NCBI RefSeq assembly: GCF_900099735.1
Contig: NZ_FNDT01000003.1
Span: 1 to 64,000 of the forward strand
Direction of reading: 5' to 3'
From: Arthrobacter subterraneus
Lineage (GTDB): Bacteria; Actinomycetota; Actinomycetes; Actinomycetales; Micrococcaceae
Length of the DNA stretch: 64,000 nucleotides
Of the stretch, positions 26,949-36,754 are shown in pieces. A model generated the notes under the pieces. It did not search any database, was not told the DNA's origin, and saw nothing but the letters and a program-made list of their open reading frames with translations. The position numbers were made by a program, and so were the translations under genes. Every line of letters begins with the position of its first letter. Positions within the stretch are counted from its first letter, which is position 1.

Positions 26949-28211
26949 GTGGTTGCTTTTCGAAACTTTCAACGGCGTGCGGAGCGCGGTCCGGACACCC
27001 GGGAACGCCTGCGCCTGCCGCGCGAAATCAAGGTACTTATCGCCGCGGCGTTTGTGATTGCCATCGGCTTCGGCCTGGTTGCTCCCGTCCTCCCCCAGTT
27101 CGCCCAGAGCTTCGGCGTGGAAGCGACTGCCGCCGCGGTGATTGTCAGCGCCTTTGCGTTCACGCGGCTGGTCTTCGCTCCCGCCGGCGGCAAATTCGTC
27201 GAGCGACTGGGGGAACGTCCCGTCTACGTGGCGGGCCTGCTGATCGTCGCGCTGTCGACGGCGGCCTGTGCCTTCGCTGCCGACTACTGGCAGCTGCTCA
27301 TCTTCCGTGGGCTGGGCGGCATTGGTTCCACCATGTTCACCATCTCGGCGATGGGCCTCATTGTCCGGCTGGCGCCGGCAGGGATGCGCGGCCGGGTCAC
27401 CGGCGCCTACGCATCGGCCTTCCTCCTGGGCAGCATCGGCGGGCCGTTCCTGGGCGGGCTGCTGGCCGGGTTCGGTCTCCGCGTGCCGTTCCTGGTGTAC
27501 GCGGGAGCGCTGCTGGTGGCGGCCGCCGTCGTCTTCTTCCAGCTCAGGGACACCACCCTCGGCAGCCGCAAGTCAGCGGCAGCCCAACCGGCACTGACTG
27601 TGAGGGAGGCGGTCCGGGATTCCGCGTACCGGGCGGCGCTGGTGTCCGGGTTCGCCAACGGCTGGGCATCGTTCGGAGTCCGGATGGCCCTGGTTCCGCT
27701 GTTCGCGGCCGCCGTGCTGGGCGCCGGTCCAGAGGTGGCGGGAATCTCGCTGGCCTTCTTCGCCGGAGGCACCGCGCTGGCCCTCACCGTGTCCGGCAGG
27801 CTCGCCGATTCACTCGGCCGGAAGCCCCTGGTGCTCACCGGCCTGGCGGTCAACGGTGCAGCCATGGCCGGCCTCGGGCTCACCACTGATGTGGTCGCCT
27901 TCCTGGCAGTGTCCGTCATAGCGGGCATCGGCGCGGGCATCCTCAATCCGGCCCAGCAGGCAGCCGTTGCCGATGTGATCGGCAACGAGCGCAGCGGCGG
28001 AAAGGTGCTCGCCGCCTTCCAGATGAGCACCGACACCGGTGCTATCTTCGGCCCGATCCTGGCCGGGCTCCTGGTGGATGCGTTTTCCTACGGCTGGGCG
28101 TTCGGCCTGACCGGCGTGACCGCCCTGGCGGCATTTCTGATGTGGACTGCGGCCCGGGAAACCCTGGGCGAGGCAGGCCAGCCCGTCAGGCGTCCACCAG
28201 CCGCTGGCTGA
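26949..28211 (+). CDS. MFS transporter (drug-exporter type)
   Basis: This 420-residue membrane protein has 12 predicted helices in two halves, with the inter-helix motif A (GGKFVERLGERPVYVAG; second half GRLADSLGRKPLVLTG) and motif C-like GGIGSTMF...GSIGGPFLGGLLAG, which points to proton-coupled export. The substrate cannot be told. The GTG at 26949 has no Shine-Dalgarno; GACAAT 10-15 bases upstream could be a -10 of a leaderless transcript. Its last 26 bases overlap the end of smc, which is convergent, so there is no room for a terminator between them. Confidence 0.85.
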   Translation: MVAFRNFQRRAERGPDTRERLRLPREIKVLIAAAFVIAIGFGLVAPVLPQFAQSFGVEATAAAVIVSAFAFTRLVFAPAGGKFVERLGERPVYVAGLLIVALSTAACAFAADYWQLLIFRGLGGIGSTMFTISAMGLIVRLAPAGMRGRVTGAYASAFLLGSIGGPFLGGLLAGFGLRVPFLVYAGALLVAAAVVFFQLRDTTLGSRKSAAAQPALTVREAVRDSAYRAALVSGFANGWASFGVRMALVPLFAAAVLGAGPEVAGISLAFFAGGTALALTVSGRLADSLGRKPLVLTGLAVNGAAMAGLGLTTDVVAFLAVSVIAGIGAGILNPAQQAAVADVIGNERSGGKVLAAFQMSTDTGAIFGPILAGLLVDAFSYGWAFGLTGVTALAAFLMWTAARETLGEAGQPVRRPPAAG

Positions 28212-31200
28212 TCACCGTGGACACGCCGTCGCCCCTCATGGTCACGCCGTACAGGGCGTCCGCCACCTCCATGGTGCGCTTCTGGTGGGTGATGACGATG
28301 AGCTGGCTGGATTCCCGGAGTTCCTCGAAGATGGTGATGAGCCGGCCGAGGTTGGTGTCATCCAGCGCTGCCTCCACCTCGTCCATCACGTAGAACGGCG
28401 ACGGCCGCGCCTTGAAGATCGCCACCAGGAGCGCGACGGCGGTGAGGGACCTTTCGCCGCCGGAGAGCAGTGAGAGCCGCTTGATTTTCTTGCCGGCAGG
28501 CCGCGCCTCCACCTCGATGCCGGTGGTCAGCATGTCATCCGGGTCCGTCAGCACCAGGCGGCCCTCACCGCCGGGGAACAGGCGCCCGAAGACGCGCTCG
28601 AACTGCGCCGCCGTGTCGCGGTAGGCGGCGGTGAACACCTCTTCCACCCGCTCGTCCACTTCCCGGATGATGTCCAGCAGGTCCTTCCGGGTGGCCTTCA
28701 GGTCCTCAAGCTGGGTGCTGAGGAATTGGTGGCGTTCCTCCAGCGCCGCGAATTCCTCGAGCGCCAGCGGATTCACCTTGCCCAGCGAGGACAGGTCGCG
28801 CTCGGCGCGTTTGAGCCGCTTCTCCTGCTCCTCGCGGACAAACGGCACGCCTTCGCGGACCGGATTGCCGTCGTCGTCCACGGCCATGCGCAGATCCGCC
28901 CATTTGTCAGCGGATTTCGCCGCGGAAGGAACCGGCTGGTCCGGACCGTACTCGGCAATCAGGTGGTCAGCGGTGAGGCCCAGCTCATCAATGGACCGGT
29001 TCTCCAGGGCCTCGATCCTGAGCCGCTGCTGGGCACGAGCCAGTTCATCCCGATGCACCGAGTCGGTCAGCTCAGCCAGTTCGGTCAGCAGCGCCTCGTT
29101 GCGGCTCCGGACCCCGGCGAGTTCGGATTCCCACGCCGACCGCACCTCCTCGGCAGCCTCCCGGGCGCGCCCCGCGCGGTCAACCGAAACGTCAAGGAAG
29201 GCGAGCACCTGCCGCACGGCCTGGCCCACCGCCGTCGCTTTGGCACCCTGCAGCCGGCGGATCCGCGCCCGTTCCGCGGCCTGTTCCCGGGCGGCCCGCT
29301 CGGTCCGCGCCGCATGCTCGAGCGACGCCGCCCGGTTCGACGTTGCCCGCAGCTGTTCCTCCGCGCTGCGCAGCGCAAGCCGTGCGTCCATCTCGGCCTG
29401 CCGCGCGTGCGTTGCGGCGAGCGCCAGCGTGTCCCTGGTCCCGGTGTCCGGCTCCACGTCCGCGGGAGCGTCCTGGGCGTGCGCCAGCCTCAGCGTGACT
29501 TCTTCGAGGCGTTCCTGCTCGGCAGCGAGATTGGCCTCGGCTGACTCCGCCAGGCGGGTGAGCCGCTCCGTCTCCCCTGACGCCGAGCGCAGCACGGAAC
29601 CCAGTTGGCCCAGCTTTTCGGCGACGGCGGCAAGACGCGCGTCCGACTCGTGCAGCCGTTCCAACGCCGCGTCCGCCCGTTCCTGCGCTTCCCGGCGCTG
29701 TGCGGTAGCTGCGGAGATCCCGAACCGTGCCCGCTCGTAGCGTTCGGTGGCGGCACGCAGCGCCTCCGCGGCCTCGTCTACGGCAGCCTGCACCTCGAGG
29801 GTGCCGGGCGCAGCGGCGGTGCCTCCCCGCACCGAAACAGCCGTATAGAGGTCACCCTCGCGGGTCACGGCGGTCAGCGACGGGTACTGTCCCACCATGG
29901 CTGCGGCCTCGGTGAGGGAATCGACGACGACGACGGCCGCCAGGATCCTCCTGACCGCCCCTTCCAGCCCGCCGCTGGCGGTGACAAGCGAGGCCGCTGT
30001 ACGTGCGCCGTCCGGTACTGCCGGCGGATCCGCTGCCTCGGGGTCCGCGCCGGCGATCAGCAGCTCCACCCGCCCGGCGTCGTCGTCCTTCATGCGGCGG
30101 ATGGCGGCTCCCGCGGTCTGGAGGGAATCCACCGCCACTCCCTCGGAGAGGGAGCCCAGGGCTGCCGCGATAGCAGCCTCATACCCCGGCTCGACGGACA
30201 GCAGTCCGGCGACCGGGCCGAGCACCCCCTCCTCCCCCGCATCCAGCAGCACGCGGGACCCGTCCCTGCGCTCCAGCCCGAGCCGCAGTGCTTCGATGCG
30301 TGCGGAGAGGGCATCACGTTCCCTCTCCGCTGCGCGTTCCTCAGCCCGGAGTTCCTCAAGCGCTTCAAGCACCGCCTCCAGTGCCGCGCCGGCCTCCTCA
30401 TAGTCGGCGTCGAGGCTTTCCTCACCCTCCTCCGCGCCTGCCACCTGGGATTCCAGGGCGGTGAAATCGCTCTGTGCGCGGCGGCGCCGTTCAGCCACCT
30501 CCACGACGGATTCCCGGAGCCTGCCCAGCTCTGCCTCGGCGGCCTCCACGCGGGAACGCGCTGCGCCGACCTGGCCGGACAGCCTGGCCAGGCCCTCCCG
30601 CCGGTCCGCTGCGGCGCGCAGGAGCGAGGCAAGGCGCCGTTCCTCGGCGGCCGCCGCGTCCTCCGCGTCAGCCCGCTGTTCCAGGGCGTCCTCGAGCACC
30701 TCGGTGCGTTCGGCAATGTGCTCCTGCAGTTCGGATTCTTCCGCCCGCACCAGAGCCGCCTGCCGGTCCAGTTCCTCCGGGTCCCGGCCGCCCTCCGCCG
30801 GGGTGTCCACGGATCCCAGCAGGCGGCGCCGTTCCTCGGCCAGGTTGCCCAGGGAACGGAACCGTTCCCGGGTGGATGAGAGCCGGTACCAGGTGTCGCG
30901 TGCCGCATTCAGCTTCGGTGTTGCCTCCGCCGCGAGCCGCTCAAGCTCCGCCTGCCGGGACCGTCCCGTCTCAAGGAGGGCCTCGACCTCGGCCCTGCGC
31001 TCTTTCAGGGCGGTCTCGTCCGCAATCTCCTGCTCAAACGAGGTGGTCAGCTGTACCAGGTCGTCGGCCAGCAGACGGGCACGCGCATCGCGGGCCTCGA
31101 ACTGCACCTGCTGCGCGCGGCGGGCGATGTCGGCCTGCTTGCCCAGCGGTGTCAGCTGACGCCGGATCTCACCGGTCAGGTCCGTCAGCCGGGTGAGGTT

Positions 31201-31758
31201 CGCCTGCATTGCCTCAAGCTTGCGGACCGTCTTCTCCTTGCGCCGGCGATGCTTGAGGATGCCCGCGGCCTCCTCGATGAACCCGCGCCGGTCTTCGGGC
31301 GTTGCGTGCAGCACACGGTCAAGCTGGCCCTGTCCGACAATGACGTGCATCTCCCGGCCCAGCCCGGAATCGGACAGAAGCTCCTGGATGTCAAGGAGCC
31401 GGCAGTTGCTTCCGTTGATGGCGTACTCGGATCCGCCGGCGCGGAACAGCGTGCGGGAGATGGTCACTTCCGAGTATTCAATGGGCAGCGCGCCGTCGGT
31501 GTTGTCGATGGTGAGGGACACCTGCGCCCGGCCCAGCGGAGGCCGCCCGGAGGTGCCGGCGAAAATCACGTCCTCCATCTTCCCGCCGCGGAGCGTCTTG
31601 GCACCCTGCTCGCCCATGACCCAGGCCAGTGCGTCGACGACATTGGACTTCCCGGACCCGTTGGGGCCGACGACGGCGGTCACTCCCGGCTCAAAGTCGA
31701 AGGTCGTCGCGGAGGCAAAAGACTTGAAGCCTCGGACAGTCAGACTTTTCAGGTGCAC
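28186..31758 (-). CDS. smc: Chromosome segregation protein SMC
   Basis: SMC is the ATPase of the condensin complex with ScpA and ScpB. The 1190-residue protein has the N-terminal head (VHLKSLTVRGFKSFA, Walker A VGPNGSGKSNVVDAL), coiled coil, hinge (about 505-650, GVLGPVAGLLSVEPGYEAAIAAALG), second coiled coil, and the C-terminal head with signature LLSGGERSLTAVALL and Walker B FYVMDEVEAALDD. GTG 31758 matches the family start; another GTG at 31794 adds 12 residues. Upstream, 282 bases away, oleA is divergent. Its 3' end overlaps the MFS gene. Confidence 0.96.
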   Translation of the reverse strand: MHLKSLTVRGFKSFASATTFDFEPGVTAVVGPNGSGKSNVVDALAWVMGEQGAKTLRGGKMEDVIFAGTSGRPPLGRAQVSLTIDNTDGALPIEYSEVTISRTLFRAGGSEYAINGSNCRLLDIQELLSDSGLGREMHVIVGQGQLDRVLHATPEDRRGFIEEAAGILKHRRRKEKTVRKLEAMQANLTRLTDLTGEIRRQLTPLGKQADIARRAQQVQFEARDARARLLADDLVQLTTSFEQEIADETALKERRAEVEALLETGRSRQAELERLAAEATPKLNAARDTWYRLSSTRERFRSLGNLAEERRRLLGSVDTPAEGGRDPEELDRQAALVRAEESELQEHIAERTEVLEDALEQRADAEDAAAAEERRLASLLRAAADRREGLARLSGQVGAARSRVEAAEAELGRLRESVVEVAERRRRAQSDFTALESQVAGAEEGEESLDADYEEAGAALEAVLEALEELRAEERAAERERDALSARIEALRLGLERRDGSRVLLDAGEEGVLGPVAGLLSVEPGYEAAIAAALGSLSEGVAVDSLQTAGAAIRRMKDDDAGRVELLIAGADPEAADPPAVPDGARTAASLVTASGGLEGAVRRILAAVVVVDSLTEAAAMVGQYPSLTAVTREGDLYTAVSVRGGTAAAPGTLEVQAAVDEAAEALRAATERYERARFGISAATAQRREAQERADAALERLHESDARLAAVAEKLGQLGSVLRSASGETERLTRLAESAEANLAAEQERLEEVTLRLAHAQDAPADVEPDTGTRDTLALAATHARQAEMDARLALRSAEEQLRATSNRAASLEHAARTERAAREQAAERARIRRLQGAKATAVGQAVRQVLAFLDVSVDRAGRAREAAEEVRSAWESELAGVRSRNEALLTELAELTDSVHRDELARAQQRLRIEALENRSIDELGLTADHLIAEYGPDQPVPSAAKSADKWADLRMAVDDDGNPVREGVPFVREEQEKRLKRAERDLSSLGKVNPLALEEFAALEERHQFLSTQLEDLKATRKDLLDIIREVDERVEEVFTAAYRDTAAQFERVFGRLFPGGEGRLVLTDPDDMLTTGIEVEARPAGKKIKRLSLLSGGERSLTAVALLVAIFKARPSPFYVMDEVEAALDDTNLGRLITIFEELRESSQLIVITHQKRTMEVADALYGVTMRGDGVSTVISQRLVDA

Positions 31759-32040
31759 GGGACTCAGGTTCTCCAGGAGGGGTACGTTACCCACAATCTA
31801 CTGCGTTCAACCGGGAATCATTGGTATTTCCACAGTGATCCGCTGCCCCCGGCCCGCCGGGTCAACGTGCCCTTATGTGCTGGAGGAACTAGGCTTTCCC
31901 CAGGATCGTTAGTAACCGAAGTATGCTTATCATTTCCAGATTGGCATCCAATGCCGGCCATGCGCTATCGGTTCCGGTGGAGCGAACAGCGGACCCGCGG
32001 ATCACCCCGCAAGGGAACAGACGGACACGAGGCAGGAAAT
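31759..32040. other. Divergent smc-oleA intergenic region
   Basis: This 282-base gap must hold promoters for smc (leftward) and the ole operon (rightward). On the plus strand TATGCT near 31922-31927, after GTTAGTAACC, is a possible -10. No clear operator or RNA structure was recognised. Long open frames that cross it are shadows. Confidence 0.4.
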
Positions 32041-33063
32041 TTGACCGGCAACTTCAACTTCCGACATCGCAACACCGCTCTCCTCGGCGTGGAAAGTGTT
32101 GAAGCGCCGGTCATCATCACCTCAGCCGAGTTCGATCGCATCCTCTCTCCGGCGCTTCGCCGGTTGAGGCTCTCAAAGGGCCTCCTGCAACGGGTAGCCG
32201 GCATCACGGAGCGCCGCTGGTGGGCGCCGGAGACCGGCTTCGAGGACGGCGCCATCGAAGCGGGGGCCAAGGCCCTTGCGTCGTCGGGCATTGAAGCCTC
32301 CCAGATCGGGCTGCTGATCAATACCTCCGTGTCGCGGACAAACCTTGAGCCATCCGTTGCCGTCAAGATCCACAATGGGCTGGGCCTGCCCTCCTCCGCC
32401 ATGAATTTCGACGTCGCCAATGCGTGCCTCGGCTTTGTCAACGGCATCACCCTGGCAGCCAACATGATCGAGGCGGGGCAGATCCAGTACGCCATGGTGG
32501 TCAACGGGGAAGACGCCCAGGCCACCCAGGAAGCGACGCTCAGGCGCCTGAATTCGCCCAGCGCCACACGGGAAAGCTTCATGCAGGAGTTCGCCACCCT
32601 CACCCTGGGCTCCGGTGCAGCCGCCGCTATCCTCGGCCCGGCTGACCTGCACCCGGGATCCCATCGCATCCTGGGAGGCGTTGCCCGTGCCGGGACAGAA
32701 CACCACGAGCTGTGCGTCGGCGGCATCGACGGAATGTACACCGACGCCCAGGGCCTGCTCGACGGCGGCCTCCAGCTGGTCGTCGAGGCCTGGGAGGAGG
32801 CACAGACCCAGTGGCAGTGGGCGGACATGGACCGCTACATCACCCACCAGGTGAGCACCACACACACCAACGCGATCATCGAGGCCGTGAACCTCGATCC
32901 CAAGAAGGTCCCCCAGACCTTCCCGCGGTGGGGAAACGTGGGACCGGCCTCCCTTCCGATGACCCTTGCGGCAGAGGCCCAGACCCTGACCTCGGGTGAC
33001 CGGGTGCTGTGCATGGGCGTGGGATCCGGCCTCAACACCGCAATGCTGGAGATTGAGTGGTAG
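32041..33063 (+). CDS. oleA: OleA, thiolase-family acyl-CoA condensing enzyme of olefin synthesis
   Basis: OleA joins two long acyl-CoAs head-to-head to a 2-alkyl-3-ketoacid, the first step of long-chain olefin formation. The 340-residue protein has Cys129 in FDVANACLGFVNG, ITHQVSTTHT (His) and RWGNVGPASLP (Asn). It resembles FabH in fold but has the OleA N terminus TGNFNFRHRNTALLG. The start is TTG 32041, with GGCAGGAAAT directly upstream; the open frame extends far 5' across the smc promoter without homology. oleBC overlaps its end by 7 bases. Micrococcus luteus makes branched C29 olefins with the same gene set. Confidence 0.93.
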   Translation: MTGNFNFRHRNTALLGVESVEAPVIITSAEFDRILSPALRRLRLSKGLLQRVAGITERRWWAPETGFEDGAIEAGAKALASSGIEASQIGLLINTSVSRTNLEPSVAVKIHNGLGLPSSAMNFDVANACLGFVNGITLAANMIEAGQIQYAMVVNGEDAQATQEATLRRLNSPSATRESFMQEFATLTLGSGAAAAILGPADLHPGSHRILGGVARAGTEHHELCVGGIDGMYTDAQGLLDGGLQLVVEAWEEAQTQWQWADMDRYITHQVSTTHTNAIIEAVNLDPKKVPQTFPRWGNVGPASLPMTLAAEAQTLTSGDRVLCMGVGSGLNTAMLEIEW

Positions 33064-35660
33064 AACTTCCCGGCGTCGACCCGATGTGGTCGACCTACCT
33101 CGACGTGCCGTCCACCGCCGCCGTGGACCCTGACGGAACCGTCAACCGGTGGCATTACCTGGACAATCTGCCCTCCCTCGTCGGCGAGACGCGCGGCACG
33201 CTCCTGTGCGTGCACGGGAACCCCACGTGGTCCTATCTCTGGCGAACGCTCCTCGCAGCCGGCGCCAGGCAGGGGTGGCGGGTTGTTGCCGTGGACCAGC
33301 TCGAAATGGGTCTTTCAGAGCGGAGCGGCCGGAAGCGCAGGCTGGCTGACCGGATCCGTGACCTCGAGGACTTCACGGGTGCGCTTCGGCTCCGCGGCCC
33401 GCTGGTCACCGTCGGCCACGACTGGGGCGGGGTTGTCAGCCTCGGATTCGCGGACCGCAACCGCGAGGACCTCGCTGCGGTTGTCCTGACCAATACCGCG
33501 ATTCATCAGGATCCCAACGCTCCGATTCCCGCGCCGCTCCGGCTGGCCCTGAACGGGGCCGTACACCGGCTGGGCACCTCCACCACCCCTGCCTTCCTTG
33601 AAACCACACTCGCGCTGGCACGCCCCCGGCTCTCCCCCGAGGTGCGGGCGGCCTACCGCGAGCCCTACCGCACGGCCTCGCGGCGCCGGGGCATCGAGCA
33701 GTTCGTCGCCGACATCCCCGTTGGGCCCGCCCATCCGAGCCATGCCGAACTGACCCGAATCGCCGGAAACATCCGCACGCTCGATGTGCCGGTGCTGATG
33801 CTGTGGGGCCCTGAGGACCCCATCTTCTCGGACACCTATCTCAATGACCTCACCAGGCGCCTCCCGCAGGCCGACGTACACCGGTTCGAAGGTGCGGGCC
33901 ATCTGGTCGCCGAGGACCGCGACATCGCCGCACCCATCTTCGACTGGCTTGGTGACCGTGAGTCCATCTCCGGTGCGAAGGTGCCCGCATGTGCCTCCGC
34001 CGGCTCATTCACTCCGCTCTGGCAGCAGATCCGGGACCGCGGCACAGGGGATTCCGCCAGCACGCCGGCCGTCGCCGATATGGGGACCGACGGCGAAGTG
34101 GCCCGGCTCCTCTCCTGGCGGGAACTGGACCACAGGGTCAGCAGGCTCGCAGCAGGCCTGCACCGGATCGGCGTCAGGTCCGGCAGCAGAGTCAGCCTGA
34201 TGGTCCCGCCCGGAGTTGAGCTCACTGTCCTGATCTACGCATGCCTACGACTCGGCGCTGTCATTGTGCTCGCCGACGCCGGGCTTGGAGCAAAAGGCCT
34301 CAGCCGTGCAGTCCGCGGGACGGTTCCGGATTTCCTGGTGGGCATCGAGCGGGCACTGGTTGCAGCGCGCGTCTTCGGCTGGCCCGGCACACGCATCAGC
34401 GCCGGACCGGTGCCTGCCTCGCGCGCCCGGCTCCTCGGGGTCACCCACCACCTGAGTGACCTCTCCGGGGGAAGCTCCGCCTACCAGGGAGCCGACCCCT
34501 CCCCCGACTCCGACGCCGCAATCCTGTTCACGTCCGGTTCAACAGGACCCGCGAAGGGAGTGGTCTACACACACCGTCAGCTCTCCGCGATGCGTGACAC
34601 CCTGGCCGTCACTCTCGGACTGACGCCGGGCAGTGCACTCGTGGCCGGTTTTGCACCCTTTGCACTCCTCGGACCCGCGCTCGGCGCGTCCTCAGTCACC
34701 CCCGCAATGGACGTGACTGCGCCGGGGACCCTCACGGCGCGCGCGTTGTCCGACGCGGCGGCAGCCATCGAGGCCACCACGGTGTTTGCCTCACCGGCCG
34801 CCCTGCGCAACGTCCTGGCTACGGCGGCGGACATCACGCCGCGCGGCGGGCAGGCGCTGCGCCGGATAAAGATTCTGCTCTCCGCAGGGGCACCCATTCC
34901 GTCGAGTCTGCTGGAGGAGCTGCAGGCACTGGTGCCCAGTGCTTCCCTGCACACCCCCTACGGCATGACTGAGGCCCTCCCCGTCACCGACATAGACCGC
35001 GAAGGCATCCGAAAAGCCGCTGCCCTGCCCGTGCCGGGAACAGGAAACGGTGTCTGCGTGGGCAGTGCCGTGCCTGCAGCGGAAATTTGCATCAGCGCCC
35101 TCGACTCCAGTGGCGCCGCCTCCGGCACACCCACCACGAAACCCGGTGTCACCGGTGAAATCCTCGTGCGCGCCCCACACGTCAAGGACCGTTATTTCCG
35201 GCTGTGGCTGACAGAGCGGGAATCGTCGAGAACCGCGGGCTGGCACCGGACCGGCGACGTCGGGCATCTCGATCGCGACGGGCGGCTCTGGGTCGAGGGA
35301 AGGCTCGCCCACGTGATCACCTCTGCATCGGGAGTCCTCACACCGGTTGGACCCGAGCAGGCCATCGAAAAGCTCGACGCCGTTCGTCAGGCCGCCATGG
35401 TGGGAGTGGGGCCGGCGGGCACCCAGGCCGCTGTCGCCGTCGTCGTACCGGCGGACGGTGGGAAAGCATCGGGTCTCGCGCCGACCGGCCTGGCAGACAG
35501 CGTCAGGCAGGCGCTCAGCATGGGCGGCTTGTCCCCGGCTGCGGTGCTGACCCTCCCTGCGCTGCCCACGGATGTCCGCCACAATGCGAAAATCGACCGT
35601 GCCGCCGTCGCAAAATGGGCAGCCGACGTACTGGAAGGCCGCGGGAGGAAGGCCCCGTGA
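33057..35660 (+). CDS. oleBC: OleBC fusion: beta-lactone decarboxylase (OleB) and beta-lactone synthetase (OleC)
   Basis: This 867-residue two-domain protein has an alpha/beta hydrolase of the haloalkane dehalogenase type (about 1-290: VHGNPTWSYLWR, nucleophile Asp in VGHDWGG, GAGHLVAED), then an AMP-forming ligase-like domain (about 310-867: LFTSGSTGPAKGVVYTH, TPYGMTEALPVTD, WHRTGDVGHLDRDGRLWVEGR). OleC turns the 2-alkyl-3-hydroxyacid into a beta-lactone; OleB removes CO2 to give the cis-olefin. In Proteobacteria they are separate genes, while the fusion is typical of Micrococcineae. GTG 33057 overlaps oleA, and the stop overlaps oleD (GTGA). Confidence 0.93.
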   Translation: MVELPGVDPMWSTYLDVPSTAAVDPDGTVNRWHYLDNLPSLVGETRGTLLCVHGNPTWSYLWRTLLAAGARQGWRVVAVDQLEMGLSERSGRKRRLADRIRDLEDFTGALRLRGPLVTVGHDWGGVVSLGFADRNREDLAAVVLTNTAIHQDPNAPIPAPLRLALNGAVHRLGTSTTPAFLETTLALARPRLSPEVRAAYREPYRTASRRRGIEQFVADIPVGPAHPSHAELTRIAGNIRTLDVPVLMLWGPEDPIFSDTYLNDLTRRLPQADVHRFEGAGHLVAEDRDIAAPIFDWLGDRESISGAKVPACASAGSFTPLWQQIRDRGTGDSASTPAVADMGTDGEVARLLSWRELDHRVSRLAAGLHRIGVRSGSRVSLMVPPGVELTVLIYACLRLGAVIVLADAGLGAKGLSRAVRGTVPDFLVGIERALVAARVFGWPGTRISAGPVPASRARLLGVTHHLSDLSGGSSAYQGADPSPDSDAAILFTSGSTGPAKGVVYTHRQLSAMRDTLAVTLGLTPGSALVAGFAPFALLGPALGASSVTPAMDVTAPGTLTARALSDAAAAIEATTVFASPAALRNVLATAADITPRGGQALRRIKILLSAGAPIPSSLLEELQALVPSASLHTPYGMTEALPVTDIDREGIRKAAALPVPGTGNGVCVGSAVPAAEICISALDSSGAASGTPTTKPGVTGEILVRAPHVKDRYFRLWLTERESSRTAGWHRTGDVGHLDRDGRLWVEGRLAHVITSASGVLTPVGPEQAIEKLDAVRQAAMVGVGPAGTQAAVAVVVPADGGKASGLAPTGLADSVRQALSMGGLSPAAVLTLPALPTDVRHNAKIDRAAVAKWAADVLEGRGRKAP

Positions 35661-36631
35661 AGGTTCTCGTCACCGGTGCCAGCGGGATGCTCGGCGGTGC
35701 CGTGGCTTCCCGGCTCGTCCGGGACGGCCATACCGTCCGCACCTTCCAACGCCGTCCCTCCGGTGTCCCCGGGGCGGTGGATGTGGCTGGAGACCTCGGT
35801 GACCGGGCCGGCCTCCTGCGTGTCGTTTCCGGGATGGAGGGCGTTATCCACCTCGCGGCAAAGGTGTCCTTCACCGGTAACCCTGCCGACTTCCGCCGGA
35901 TTAACGTGGACGGTACAGCGGATCTCCTGGACGCGGCGCGGGCTGCCGGAGTGGAGCGCTTTGTTCAGGTTTCATCGCCCTCGGTGGCGCACACCGGTGA
36001 TTCCCTGGTGGGTGCGGCCGCGGAGCCGGCCAATCCTCAACGCGTGCACGGCGCCTATGCGCAGACCAAGGCGCAGTCGGAAATCCTCGCCCTGGCTGCT
36101 GACGGCAGGGATCTGGCCGTCGCCGCGGTCCGTCCGCACATCGTGTGGGGGCCGGGTGACGCCCAATTGGTGGAGCGGGTCCTCAGCCGCGCACGGGTGG
36201 GACGGCTTCCGCTGCTCAGCGGCGGTACTGCGCTCGTGGACACGACCTACGTGGACAACGCCGCCACGGCCATTGTTGCGGCGCTTGCCCGCATGGAATA
36301 CGTGCATGGTCAGGCGCTGGTGGTGACGAACGGCGAGCCGCGGCCCATCGGGGAACTCCTCGCCCGCATCTGCGCCGCTGGTGGCGTTCCGGAACCGCAA
36401 AGATCCGTGCCCGGCTGGCTGGGCCGGTTCGCGGGCAGCGCCGTCGAAACCTTCTGGCGGGGCACCCACGCCGACGGCGAGCCGCCGATGACCCGGTTCC
36501 TCGCGGAGCAGCTGTCCACGGCGCACTGGTTCGACCAGCGGCGAACCCGGGAACTGCTGGACTGGACACCCTCAATTCCGCTCGACGATGGCTTTGCCCG
36601 ACTGGCGGCCCACTACGGCGGACGGGCCTGA
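35657..36631 (+). CDS. oleD: OleD, 2-alkyl-3-ketoalkanoate reductase (NAD-dependent epimerase/dehydratase family)
   Basis: OleD reduces the OleA product to the 2-alkyl-3-hydroxyacid used by OleC. The 324-residue extended SDR has the nucleotide motif VTGASGMLGGAV, VSSPSVAHTGD (Ser) and YAQTKAQSE (YxxxK). The GTG at 35657 overlaps the oleBC stop and is preceded by GGGAGGAAGG. The order oleA-oleBC-oleD differs from enzymatic order but matches Micrococcus-type clusters. Two strong hairpins follow. Confidence 0.9.
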   Translation: MKVLVTGASGMLGGAVASRLVRDGHTVRTFQRRPSGVPGAVDVAGDLGDRAGLLRVVSGMEGVIHLAAKVSFTGNPADFRRINVDGTADLLDAARAAGVERFVQVSSPSVAHTGDSLVGAAAEPANPQRVHGAYAQTKAQSEILALAADGRDLAVAAVRPHIVWGPGDAQLVERVLSRARVGRLPLLSGGTALVDTTYVDNAATAIVAALARMEYVHGQALVVTNGEPRPIGELLARICAAGGVPEPQRSVPGWLGRFAGSAVETFWRGTHADGEPPMTRFLAEQLSTAHWFDQRRTRELLDWTPSIPLDDGFARLAAHYGGRA

Positions 36632-36678
36632 CCCGGCTACGCCGGCCAGGAGCCGAGCGTGGGTCGCCGAGCGTGAAC

Positions 36679-36735
36679 CGAGCGGGCGGAAATAACCATA
36701 TCCTGCCTGCGGCAATGGGTATTTCCGCCCGCTCG
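36679..36735. repeat. 16-bp inverted repeat downstream of oleD
   Basis: Arms 36679-36694 and 36720-36735 are perfect complements (CGAGCGGGCGGAAATA), with 25 bases between. Just upstream the motif CCGAGCG recurs three times (around 36651, 36667 and 36678). The palindrome could be part of the terminator system for oleD or a dispersed extragenic palindrome. Confidence 0.6.
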
Positions 36736-36754
36736 ATCCGACAAAGAGGCCAGG

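Noticed and set aside
29605-30879. A 424-codon frame on the plus strand inside smc
   Set aside because: Antisense shadow of the SMC coiled coil; no motif, no start signals.
31249-32040. Long 5' extension of the oleA frame (up to 604 residues)
   Set aside because: It crosses smc and its promoter; homology begins at the TTG 32041, which has its own ribosome-binding site.
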